This document shows positions 17,950 to 25,755 of a DNA stretch of 64,000 nucleotides, piece by piece. Each line of letters starts with the position of its first letter. Within the stretch, counting starts at the first letter, position 1. The position numbers and the translations under genes are program-made. The DNA comes from Tritrichomonas musculus. Taxonomy: Eukaryota > Parabasalia > Tritrichomonadida > Tritrichomonadidae. The notes beneath the pieces are model-generated. The model made no database searches and was not told where the DNA came from. It worked only from the letters and a program-made list of their open reading frames with translations. The stretch spans positions 310,001 to 374,000 of the forward strand of contig JAPFFF010000061.1 of NCBI GenBank assembly GCA_039105265.1, given 5' to 3'.

Positions 17950-19815
17950 TTAAATGTCAATTGCAAGCTTAAATCTTGGAATGAATTGTCTATTTTTGTT
18001 CTCATCTTCGACTTCATAATATCCTCCATGGTAGTCAACAATGTGATACTTTCCTGGTTGAATGATTGATCTTCTTTTAGCCATTGAATCCTTTTCATTA
18101 TAAAGCTTCACTGGTGTGCCATTCTCTAGTTTAAATCCAGCTCTACTTGTAACCTTTTCATTCTCTTTCATGATTTGTCTAATGATATAGTTCTCTATTT
18201 CTTCATCATCTTGGACCATTTGTGGTGTAACATCAAAGCCAGCATATTTGGATAACGTTGCATGAGGCACATTGTTGTATTGATTGACAAGCTCTTTCAT
18301 GATATTTGGTGTAATGATTCCAACTTCAATGTGGTATGCCATGTCTCGAAGTGTGCGAATCACTCTATCAAGAATCCCTAAAGAACCATGCATTGGATCT
18401 GTTTTCGATTGCTTTTGTTCCTTTTTCATGAAGTCTGGATATACACCCATTTTCATTCTTGGGACTGGTTTGAATTCAATGTTATGTGAGTCATAATAAG
18501 CCCATGTTTCATGTGCATCGAAAGCTTTCTCTCCATCACCTTGAAGGTATCGAACATCCATTCCTGATTTGATTAATGAGTCCAAAGCATTGATGTATGT
18601 GTCTGCATTTTTAGAATATCTCATGTAATGCTGTTCTTGATTGTCGTGATTAGTTGTGGTGAATACAGGCTTATTCATTGGAGCTGCATATAAGAATCTA
18701 GTATTGACATTGATTGCAATGAGATATGCATACTTATCACAAAACATTATGTCAATGATGTAAGTCTTTTTTGGGCAAACCTTGTGAAGTTGATATAGCT
18801 TCTTATTCTGCTTTAATGGAAAGTATGATGTTGTAGATGAATCAGGAGACTTAATATTTGGATATTTAGATTTCAATGCTTTAACCTTCTTTGGTGATTT
18901 GAAACCAATAGAATTCACTTGAATCTTCTCTGGAGCAATGTTGGATGGATGCTTTTCAATGTAGGTTTGATACCAATCTTCAATAGATGTAAACGAACTA
19001 GGCCAACCTCTAGTTAGCTTTTGAAAGTCATCAAATGACATTGGATGTCTCTCATCTGAATGTGTTTTAAGGTATTTAATAAGCTTGTCTTCAAATGTGT
19101 CATCGTAAGCTATCGTTGGTTTAGGTCTTTGAGGTTGTGGTTTGCCTCTTTGGGTTGGTGGTATCCATCTTTCATTATATTCTCTCCATAATTTAGTCAT
19201 ATCTTCTGGATGAATATTCCAATCTCTGAATACATTATTTGAATAGAATTGAGTCTTACCCTTTTGTATTTTGAGATTAAGGAGCCTATTTAATTCCTCA
19301 TGAGCTGCTTGCAATCCTTGTTTACGCCTTTCAATCCTCTCACGTTTTCTACGTTCTCGTTTCTCAATAGCTTGACGTTTCTTGCGTTCTTGATATTCAA
19401 TGATCTGTTTCTTTGTATATTCCATATATTCAATGACTTCTTTGTTAATTGTTGTGACATTTACTTTAATGAAATTGCTCAATACATTCTCATCTAAATT
19501 AAATCTAGGCTTGTCATAAAGATGTTTACGTTGATACCATTTAATGATTCTGTCACGAATGAATCTTGAAAATGTTGAATGGCTGTTGAGAAGATTATTT
19601 ATTAATTCCAATGTTCTTGGATCTTTATAATAGTCTGTAAATGGATCATCATCATCGTCATCAAAATTATCATCAAACCAGCCAGCATAATTATGATCAT
19701 GCAATCTATCAAAATTATCTGAATGGTCTACACTGCTTGGACCCCAAAGTATCGAGTTCTTGATGTATTGAATGATGTGATCCACGTTATTGTTGAGTTC
19801 GTAAGTTTGATTCAT
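17950..19815 (-). CDS. INT: Fossil Polinton gene: rve-family integrase, long subfamily
   Basis: This is a 621-residue integrase. The N-terminal 300 residues are specific to this subfamily: an Asp-rich stretch (about 48-58) and a Lys/Arg/Glu-rich helix (about 140-180). The catalytic RNase H-fold core has acidic residues at about D355 (TYIIDIMFCDKYAYLIAINV), D427 (YLQGDGEKAFD) and D483 (GILDRVIRTLRDMAY), followed by NQYNNVPHATLSKYAGF. The C-terminal 60 residues form an SH3-like tail (VKLYNEKDSMAKRRSIIQPG). Close relatives are at 28,550-30,013 and 50,556-52,304. A divergent small basic protein starts 61 bp away, as in the other two elements. Confidence 0.88.
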   Translation of the reverse strand: MNQTYELNNNVDHIIQYIKNSILWGPSSVDHSDNFDRLHDHNYAGWFDDNFDDDDDDPFTDYYKDPRTLELINNLLNSHSTFSRFIRDRIIKWYQRKHLYDKPRFNLDENVLSNFIKVNVTTINKEVIEYMEYTKKQIIEYQERKKRQAIEKRERRKRERIERRKQGLQAAHEELNRLLNLKIQKGKTQFYSNNVFRDWNIHPEDMTKLWREYNERWIPPTQRGKPQPQRPKPTIAYDDTFEDKLIKYLKTHSDERHPMSFDDFQKLTRGWPSSFTSIEDWYQTYIEKHPSNIAPEKIQVNSIGFKSPKKVKALKSKYPNIKSPDSSTTSYFPLKQNKKLYQLHKVCPKKTYIIDIMFCDKYAYLIAINVNTRFLYAAPMNKPVFTTTNHDNQEQHYMRYSKNADTYINALDSLIKSGMDVRYLQGDGEKAFDAHETWAYYDSHNIEFKPVPRMKMGVYPDFMKKEQKQSKTDPMHGSLGILDRVIRTLRDMAYHIEVGIITPNIMKELVNQYNNVPHATLSKYAGFDVTPQMVQDDEEIENYIIRQIMKENEKVTSRAGFKLENGTPVKLYNEKDSMAKRRSIIQPGKYHIVDYHGGYYEVEDENKNRQFIPRFKLAIDI

Positions 19816-19876
19816 TTGGTTTTTGTTAAAGAGATGTATATATGTTTGCTGTTGATATTTTAATGAGAGCCAAAGA

Positions 19877-20131
19877 ATGGAATCAAATACAAATGAAAAT
19901 GAAACATTAGCATTACCACCATTAAAGAAAAGACATGAACGTAAATCATTTGCAACGCAGACATTAAAAATGATTGCATCAAGATTGCAATATTATCGAA
20001 AGATCTTAAGTGAACCAGAATCCGACAATCCCAAGAAAGTGAAACAACGTGAACGAATCCAAAAGAAATATGATCATTGCATGAAAGTCCGCAAACTACT
20101 CAATAGAGCTGCTGCTAATAGGTATCTCTAA
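19877..20131 (+). CDS. Fossil Polinton gene: integrase-paired small basic protein
   Basis: This 84-residue basic, helical protein carries the shared signature LPPLKKRHERKSFATQTL, then RLQYYRKILSEPE, and then a Lys/Arg-rich helix ending HCMKVRKLLNRAAANRYL. Relatives are at 28,253-28,519 and 52,379-52,648. In all three elements the gene lies head to head with the integrase gene, with gaps of roughly 30-75 bp. That arrangement suggests a shared bidirectional promoter and a linked job, for example an integration or DNA-bending cofactor. That role is inference. I know of no named family. Confidence 0.7.
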   Translation: MESNTNENETLALPPLKKRHERKSFATQTLKMIASRLQYYRKILSEPESDNPKKVKQRERIQKKYDHCMKVRKLLNRAAANRYL

Positions 20132-20153
20132 TAACTTTTTAACGAAGACACAA

Positions 20154-20357
20154 ATGAATATGAATGAGAGGTTCGTTCCATTGGTTGGTTTCGAGAATGA
20201 TTACGAAATTATGATTGAAAGTCCAAATATCATTAAGCGAAAAGGTACCAAACGTTGTATCGTTGGAGAATATTATAACAAAGATGGTATTGCTGCTGTT
20301 GAATTAAATGGTAAGATGTATCTCAAAAATGATTTGATTGAAAGACAATTTAAATAA
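20154..20357 (+). CDS. NUMOD4-like DNA-binding module gene
   Basis: This 67-residue protein matches the N-terminal part of the HNH gene that follows it (RFVPLVGFENDYEIMIESPN, then VELNGKMYLKNDLIERQF). It contains the NUMOD4-like module but no HNH motif. It may be a stand-alone module or the remains of a duplicated HNH gene. It lies 22 bp after the basic-protein gene on the same strand. Confidence 0.6.
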   Translation: MNMNERFVPLVGFENDYEIMIESPNIIKRKGTKRCIVGEYYNKDGIAAVELNGKMYLKNDLIERQFK

Positions 20358-20414
20358 ATTAGATGCTAAATCTATTTTTGAAATCGTTTAACTTTTTTAC
20401 TCAAACGAAAGAAT

Positions 20415-21029
20415 ATGAGTGATAGTCAAACATACAGCCAGCAAACATTCGAACCATTAGTTAGTTTCGAAGATGAATATGAAATATTAAGTGAATATCC
20501 ATTTACAATCAGACGTAGAGATGATCATACAAATGCAGAAGAATTTAAACGTGGAATGGGTTATATCACTGTAAAGCTAAATGGTGTTCTTAAAGATAAA
20601 CATAAATTGATAGCTATTCAATTCATTCCAAATGATGATCCTGAACATAAAACAGAAGTTGATCATAAAAATAAGCATCGAGATGACAATCATTTAGAAA
20701 ATCTTCGTTGGGTGACTAGATCTAAGAATCTTGAAAATCGTTCAAAAGCTAACGGAATTACTTATGAGTTTGTTAATGAACTTCCTGATGATGTTATTAA
20801 AGTTGACTATTATCAATCAAAGAAAACATATTATGAATTTGAAGATGATAAGTATTATTATGATGTTGATGAAGAAGTATTCTATACCAAAATTGATGAA
20901 AATATTTATAAAAAATTGTATGTATGCCTTGATCAACATGATTCAGAAGTAGTATATCTAAGAGATGCTGATAATAGACGTGTAGGTCTTTATGTGAAAA
21001 TATTTAAGGTTCAACACAATCTTGCATAA
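20415..21029 (+). CDS. NUMOD4-HNH endonuclease with extra C-terminal domain
   Basis: This 204-residue protein has a NUMOD4-like start (residues 12-32), the HNH core TEVDHKNKHRDDNHLENLRW (80-99, DH at 83-84, Asn at 92 and 96), and a further 90-residue acidic/aromatic beta-rich domain. The last domain (FVNELPDDVIKVDYYQSKKT, then VVYLRDADNRRVGLYVKIFK) recurs without HNH in the gene at 44,741-45,181. A sequence-specific nickase or homing nuclease is the family expectation. The role of the C-terminal domain is unknown. Confidence 0.85.
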   Translation: MSDSQTYSQQTFEPLVSFEDEYEILSEYPFTIRRRDDHTNAEEFKRGMGYITVKLNGVLKDKHKLIAIQFIPNDDPEHKTEVDHKNKHRDDNHLENLRWVTRSKNLENRSKANGITYEFVNELPDDVIKVDYYQSKKTYYEFEDDKYYYDVDEEVFYTKIDENIYKKLYVCLDQHDSEVVYLRDADNRRVGLYVKIFKVQHNLA

Positions 21030-21060
21030 GATTATGATTATTTTTATAGAAAAACAAACA

Positions 21061-21714
21061 ATGACAGGTACTTTGAGGCAAGCACCTATACTATCCAGTG
21101 AGACAGATAATACGATAAAGCAAGAGCAGCAGACTAATGTAAACATTAATATCAAGCCAACTCAAAAGCATCCAAGAGCAAATTCCATTCCCCTTTATCC
21201 AAATGTTCAACCTCTGAATCCAAATGTAAATTTTATTCAAGCTCCCCAACCGGAAGTTGCTCAACAGGTTGGTCCAATTACAAATACTCAGATGACGAAT
21301 CCGGAATATCAATCAGTATCTCCACAAGTAATAGACAATCGTTTCCATTTAGCACAAGACAGGGGTATCGCAGATTTGGGAAATGAATTAGATGAGCTTG
21401 ACAAGAAAAACAGATTTCTTGAAATGCTAGTTGAAATGTATGAGAACAATCCATTAAAAGTGAATTCATATGTTGTCTGTGAAAGCAAGTTGTTGATGGA
21501 AATGATCAAATTATTAACTGAATGTGAGAAAGTTGAATTAGTCTTGAATGAAGATATTGGATGCAGCGGATGCCGTGGAAAATCAGATAAGATCATCTAT
21601 GTTTCAAAAATATTGGTAACCAAAGAAGGTAAAACCGAAGACCTAAAATATGCTTATAATAACATTTACAGTCAATTCATCAAGTATGGAATTAGTCTCA
21701 AAATGACCTGTTAG
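21061..21714 (+). CDS. Fossil Polinton gene: conserved ExxGC/YN family protein (copy C)
   Basis: This 217-residue protein has a polar N-terminal half (LSSETDNTIKQEQQTNVNIN, then Pro/Asn/Gln-rich). A coiled-coil start follows (GIADLGNELDELDKKNRFLE, about residues 107-126). The C-terminal domain is NPLKVNSYVVCESKLLMEMI, VELVLNEDIGC, KIIYVSKILVTKEGKT, YNNIYSQF. It is closest to the protein at 52,689-53,381. The start at 21,061 (MTGTLRQ) is chosen because the element 4 relative begins with MTLRAAR at the same place. Function unknown. Confidence 0.7.
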   Translation: MTGTLRQAPILSSETDNTIKQEQQTNVNINIKPTQKHPRANSIPLYPNVQPLNPNVNFIQAPQPEVAQQVGPITNTQMTNPEYQSVSPQVIDNRFHLAQDRGIADLGNELDELDKKNRFLEMLVEMYENNPLKVNSYVVCESKLLMEMIKLLTECEKVELVLNEDIGCSGCRGKSDKIIYVSKILVTKEGKTEDLKYAYNNIYSQFIKYGISLKMTC

Positions 21715-22154
21715 GTCACTTCGCTTTGTGAATGGTATGCTAAATTACATTGTTAGTCAAAAATGTAAATATAAATGCTCAAATACATATACTTCTGGTT
21801 CATCAAATTTACTTCTAAAATGATATTTAGATTCTACATTATCTGCGCTTTCTTTTGATATGTGATTCGTCGAAATCGGTTGAGTATTCGTTGAGATATA
21901 GTCTTCTGAAAATTGGAAGCAAAAACCTATATTTTTCCATAGGAAAGGTGAAAATAATTTGACCTTGGTGGTTAAGGTGAATTAAATTGACCTTATAACC
22001 ATCGAAAACGATATCCCAAATCTATCGTCAAAACCGCTCTATCTACTTCCTATTCACCTATGGTGAACTTTGCTATGTAAATACTGAATTAGCGTCTCCA
22101 AGCCAAAAAGTGACACCCTCTTATAAATAAATCTCTATATGGATCCAAATTTAT

Positions 22155-22236
22155 GTCTGGCCAGACACGGCTCAGTGGTAAGTCGTATCCATGGTAATCC
22201 GGAGTACCTGGTTCGATTCTGCTATGGACCGTTTTT
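22155..22236 (+). ncRNA. Degenerate tRNA-like RNA polymerase III unit
   Basis: An A-box-like CGGCTCAGTGGT (about 22,168) and a B-box-like GGTTCGATTC (about 22,210) lie at tRNA spacing. A 72-base core (22,159-22,230) can be drawn from GG to CC, and a run of five T follows at once. The D stem can pair, but the acceptor, anticodon and T stems pair poorly, so it does not read as a normal tRNA. It may be a tRNA-derived RNA or a tRNA pseudogene carried by the element. Confidence 0.35.
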
Positions 22237-22270
22237 ATTTGTAAAATTCTCCATATTCTTCTGAGAGGTT

Positions 22271-22415
22271 CCGTATATGATCTCGTCCCTAGATGATGTT
22301 CGCTAATGCGTTCCGGTCGTGCTAGGTTGAAAGAAGAGTTATAATGGTTCCGTCCTTCCGAGATGTTCGCTAACGCGTTCCGGTCGTGCTAGGGTGAAAG
22401 AAAGATCATATACGG
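22271..22415. repeat. Inverted-repeat module with internal 39-bp duplication
   Basis: A perfect 13-bp inverted repeat (CCGTATATGATCT at 22,271 and its complement at 22,403-22,415) encloses two 39-bp direct copies (22,295-22,333 and 22,362-22,400) containing GCGTTCCGGTCGTGCTAGG. It lies between the tRNA-like unit and the next gene. Confidence 0.65.
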
Positions 22416-22436
22416 TATTCTTTCTTCTTCTTTTCT

Positions 22437-22515
22437 TCCCAGGTGGATGCATAAAAATAGGATTTTCAGGCTTGTTTATTTCAGGATTTTGAATGCACTA
22501 CATGTCCACCTGGGA
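22437..22515. repeat. Hairpin with 11-bp arms
   Basis: TCCCAGGTGGA at 22,437-22,447 is repeated in inverted form at 22,505-22,515, giving a 79-bp fold-back upstream of the gene at 22,623. Confidence 0.6.
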
Positions 22516-22622
22516 ACGGTTTTTGCATTTTTGCTTCCCAAATTTCACATGGTGGATTGATTTTGAGAATCGATGCAAATATATTTATTATACATAATTT
22601 TTTACTGCAGACAAAAGATAAA

Positions 22623-23126
22623 ATGCAAAACACCAAAGGTGACGATTACAAGCCATATTTGTATCTTACACCAACATCATTCGTTGAAAAATTTCTTAGT
22701 ATAGCAGATATTGAAGATATTATTCTGGCAGAAGAAAATGAACCTCTCATTGATCTCAATGAATCATTATGGGTATCATATGATAGCGATTTTGTCAAAA
22801 ATGATAAATTCAATGAAAACATATATGTCATCAGTCCAATGTATGTGAGTTTTAATAAGCATTGCATATTTGATAGAAATGATATAAGAAAAATATTCAA
22901 AGCTAAAAATGTTTTCATCAAGGTTGGAGAATCAAAAATAATGAAAGATTACGGACCAAATAGCAATCGTTCAATACTATCCATTGACCTGAAACCAGCT
23001 TCTTTTGTCAACAAAGATGGTAAAGAAGTTGAATACTATCCAAGTAAAGCATTTGCTGATGGATTCTTTGTTGCATACCCTGAAATAATACGTGAAAGAA
23101 TTGCAAAAAGATCTATTAAAATCTAA
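22623..23126 (+). CDS. Fossil Polinton gene: 22.6-kb/40.1-kb family protein
   Basis: This is a 167-residue protein of a family also present at 12,154-12,474 and 40,139-40,666. The order is YLTPTSFVEKFLSI near the start, ENIYVISPMYVSF in the middle, DIRKIFKAKNVFIKVGE, and an FVNKDGKEVEYYPSKAFADG end. The matching end in element 3 is FTTKDGKEIEYHQMFQYDAG. No known domain is recognised. The start at 22,623 (MQNTKG) is preferred to the upstream ATG at 22,557 because the family begins there. Its end meets the convergent fibre gene. Confidence 0.6.
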   Translation: MQNTKGDDYKPYLYLTPTSFVEKFLSIADIEDIILAEENEPLIDLNESLWVSYDSDFVKNDKFNENIYVISPMYVSFNKHCIFDRNDIRKIFKAKNVFIKVGESKIMKDYGPNSNRSILSIDLKPASFVNKDGKEVEYYPSKAFADGFFVAYPEIIRERIAKRSIKI

Positions 23127-25213
23127 GATTTGAAGATAGCTAATGTCGTTTCATTTATTTTTGTTGTGACCTTTCCAACAATTGATTGCTGAATGCGTAA
23201 AGTCATTGCATAATCTTCATCCAAAATCTTTCCATTATAGAGAATTACGTCACCAATTTGATAGAGATTTGCATCATCAACTGTGAATAACATGTCTCCA
23301 TGAGAAGCAAATTTGATACATCCATTTTCAGCATCCACTTCTGTAATCACTCCAACGAACTCTTTATAGGATCCATTGATCACTACACTACAAATGCAAT
23401 CAGTTGAATCGTTAGCAGTGTAACTAATGAAGGATCCGTTAACATATTTATATACATGTCCACTCATGAATACAGGCTTTCCTGCAACGAAATCAGATAT
23501 GTTTTGACCTGCTTCGATTGGACAGTAGTGAGTGATTGTATTTGAACCATTGGATGATATCTTACCGTTAACATTTAAATTAGAATCAAGTAGTGTATTT
23601 CTTGCAGTACCAAACATTTGAAAAGATTGAAATTTATAACCATCAACATATATATCCAAATTCCCACTATGAGCAACTTTTGAAGATTTATATTCAAAAT
23701 CAGTATTATATACATCATTATATCCAAAACTAATTGAAGTAATAACATTAGCATCAACAGAACTATAAAATTTAGCTATATTACTTGATGGACTAGTTAT
23801 TTCTAATAAACTATTTTTCTTTATATATTTATTATCAGATTCACTCTTCAATGCAAAGTTATCATTCACATATTTCACCGAAGTAATCATATCATCGTTC
23901 ACAGGTCGGCTGCGGATTAATGTGATAGATGCATCATATATATTAGTCAATGTATCATCCTCAGCTCTCAATGAAACAATATGGGTATTATAATTAATAT
24001 TTATTAATTCACCACTGGTTGATTTGTAAATCATATTCAAACTTTTAAATAAACTGTATTCGTATTCGGCTTCTTCATATGATGCATCATCAGCATTTCG
24101 TTTGAATTTGACGATAATATTTTCGGTAGTGAATACTTTCCTTACATCATCATCAGGAACTACACAACCACGATCATTCTGTGTACATTGAATTGTGATT
24201 TGTTGGGAACCTTCATTAGTAATACTCTCAGTTTTTACAAATGGTGATTCAATTTGAGCTTTAATGACATTGATTAACCATTGAGTATTGCCACTTGAAT
24301 TATACACCATAAATTCACCACGATCAAACCATACAATATATGATCCATTATCTAACATCATTCTATATCCTCTCATATATTTTTCATAAGGCTTGAATAT
24401 CAAATCATAATGTTGTATATTGTTAGTGTAATCCTTGTAAGAGCCCCAATGAATATCAAAAATCATATGTATATCGGTTTTTGGTAAGTATGGTTTTACA
24501 AATATATAATCACGAACTGGATCCGGATATTCAACATTCAATTCAGTGCCATATAGTGCAGTACTCAGTGCAGATTCATTAACCAAATCTGTTGGAATTT
24601 CTGTTTTGAGAGCATATTTACCTTCAGCCACATCCTTGATCTCATACTTATCTAATTCATAAGCCAATTCATCTTCATCAACAAACTTCTCATCAGCCTG
24701 GGCACTAGTATAATATGGTGTCAAGTCAACTGGTTCAGGAATATCTGTTTTCAAAGCAAAATTAGTTTTTACGAAATTCATATTTGGAATACAATATTCA
24801 TCATAAACTTCAAGCTTGTATGAATAACATACTGATTCTAGATCGACAACATAGTTATCATTATATCTGAATGTTCTATCATAATAGAAATAATATATAG
24901 AAAAAGTATTTTCACCTTTCTTGTAATGATAATATTCCGAGTCTTCTCTATCATACAAATATTCTCCTGAAATATCTTCATTATTACAAGAGCCTTTCAC
25001 TATTAATGATGATTTCTTTAGTATTTTGCACAAATCTCCATCCAAATTTGCAATATTTGTTCTTTTATCCTCATCATTTGTTTTTCCATTTACGAAGTGG
25101 GTAGTGATTGACAATTCTTGAGTTATATTTTCGGTTGATAATATGTCTTCTTTCTTTACATATGATTCTAAAGCAGTATTCAATGCAGATTCATTAACCA
25201 AATTCTCTGGCAT
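23123..25213 (-). CDS. Fossil Polinton gene: fibre-like protein, distal part
   Basis: This is a 696-residue, Asn/Asp/Ser/Tyr-rich beta protein with fibre-style repeats: FALKTDIPEPVDLTPYYTSA near 155, QADEKF and EGKYALKTEIPTDLVNESAL near 205, and FALKSESDNKYIKKN near 455. The C-terminal 150 residues form a compact, glycine-containing beta domain (FASHGDMLFTVDDANLYQIG), possibly a receptor-binding tip. Composition resembles phage tail fibres. No known domain is certain. Relatives are the large proteins of element 4 and the 458-residue protein of element 1. Confidence 0.55.
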   Translation of the reverse strand: MPENLVNESALNTALESYVKKEDILSTENITQELSITTHFVNGKTNDEDKRTNIANLDGDLCKILKKSSLIVKGSCNNEDISGEYLYDREDSEYYHYKKGENTFSIYYFYYDRTFRYNDNYVVDLESVCYSYKLEVYDEYCIPNMNFVKTNFALKTDIPEPVDLTPYYTSAQADEKFVDEDELAYELDKYEIKDVAEGKYALKTEIPTDLVNESALSTALYGTELNVEYPDPVRDYIFVKPYLPKTDIHMIFDIHWGSYKDYTNNIQHYDLIFKPYEKYMRGYRMMLDNGSYIVWFDRGEFMVYNSSGNTQWLINVIKAQIESPFVKTESITNEGSQQITIQCTQNDRGCVVPDDDVRKVFTTENIIVKFKRNADDASYEEAEYEYSLFKSLNMIYKSTSGELININYNTHIVSLRAEDDTLTNIYDASITLIRSRPVNDDMITSVKYVNDNFALKSESDNKYIKKNSLLEITSPSSNIAKFYSSVDANVITSISFGYNDVYNTDFEYKSSKVAHSGNLDIYVDGYKFQSFQMFGTARNTLLDSNLNVNGKISSNGSNTITHYCPIEAGQNISDFVAGKPVFMSGHVYKYVNGSFISYTANDSTDCICSVVINGSYKEFVGVITEVDAENGCIKFASHGDMLFTVDDANLYQIGDVILYNGKILDEDYAMTLRIQQSIVGKVTTKINETTLAIFKS

Positions 25214-25644
25214 TTTTGGATCTCATTCAACCAATTTGTTTTTTGGTTTTCAATGAGTTTCTTGATAGCAGCTGCAGACATCAATTGCTTATTTGTTAAC
25301 GTTTCACCTAAACCTAATTCAGAATTCTCAACTTTGGTTGTATACTTGATTCTAACTGATAATGGTTCATGACTTCCCATGGTGATAATCATTAGATATG
25401 GATCTTCGAAAGTGATTTCATAAAGTGACCCATTTGTTGACTCATTTGATGTGAAACTCTTATCATCATTGATGGAATATGTATTTAACTTGATTACTTC
25501 ACCCTCATTGTCCACTTTGGTTTCAACTTCTAATGTACCTTTCAATGTATCAGTATAATATCTGTGACAATATTTCTCATTTGGGATTTCAATAATGGTA
25601 TCGACATATGTCAATTCTTTAATGATTTCTCTTGATTGATTCAC
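25180..25644 (-). CDS. Fossil Polinton gene: fibre-related segment
   Basis: This 154-residue frame lies between the two large fibre-like genes on the same strand. It is beta-rich (GTLEVETKVDNEGEVIKL) and ends in a helix containing ETLTNKQLMSAAAIKKLIEN. That phrase recalls phage structural proteins with a tetra-helical attachment segment. It probably belongs to the same fossil fibre locus, not to an independent function. Confidence 0.4.
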   Translation of the reverse strand: MNQSREIIKELTYVDTIIEIPNEKYCHRYYTDTLKGTLEVETKVDNEGEVIKLNTYSINDDKSFTSNESTNGSLYEITFEDPYLMIITMGSHEPLSVRIKYTTKVENSELGLGETLTNKQLMSAAAIKKLIENQKTNWLNEIQKCQRIWLMNLH

Positions 25645-25755
25645 AGATTTGTCTCTAACGACTTCATCAATATCTTCTAATTCTATTCCATCATCTTTAT
25701 CAGCATCTTTGGCAAATGATAGTTTAGAAAGACCTTTAATTCCATCAATAGAGAT

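Noticed and set aside
22155-22236. A normal tRNA gene
   Set aside because: Box elements and the T run fit, but acceptor, anticodon and T stems do not pair, so no anticodon can be assigned with confidence.
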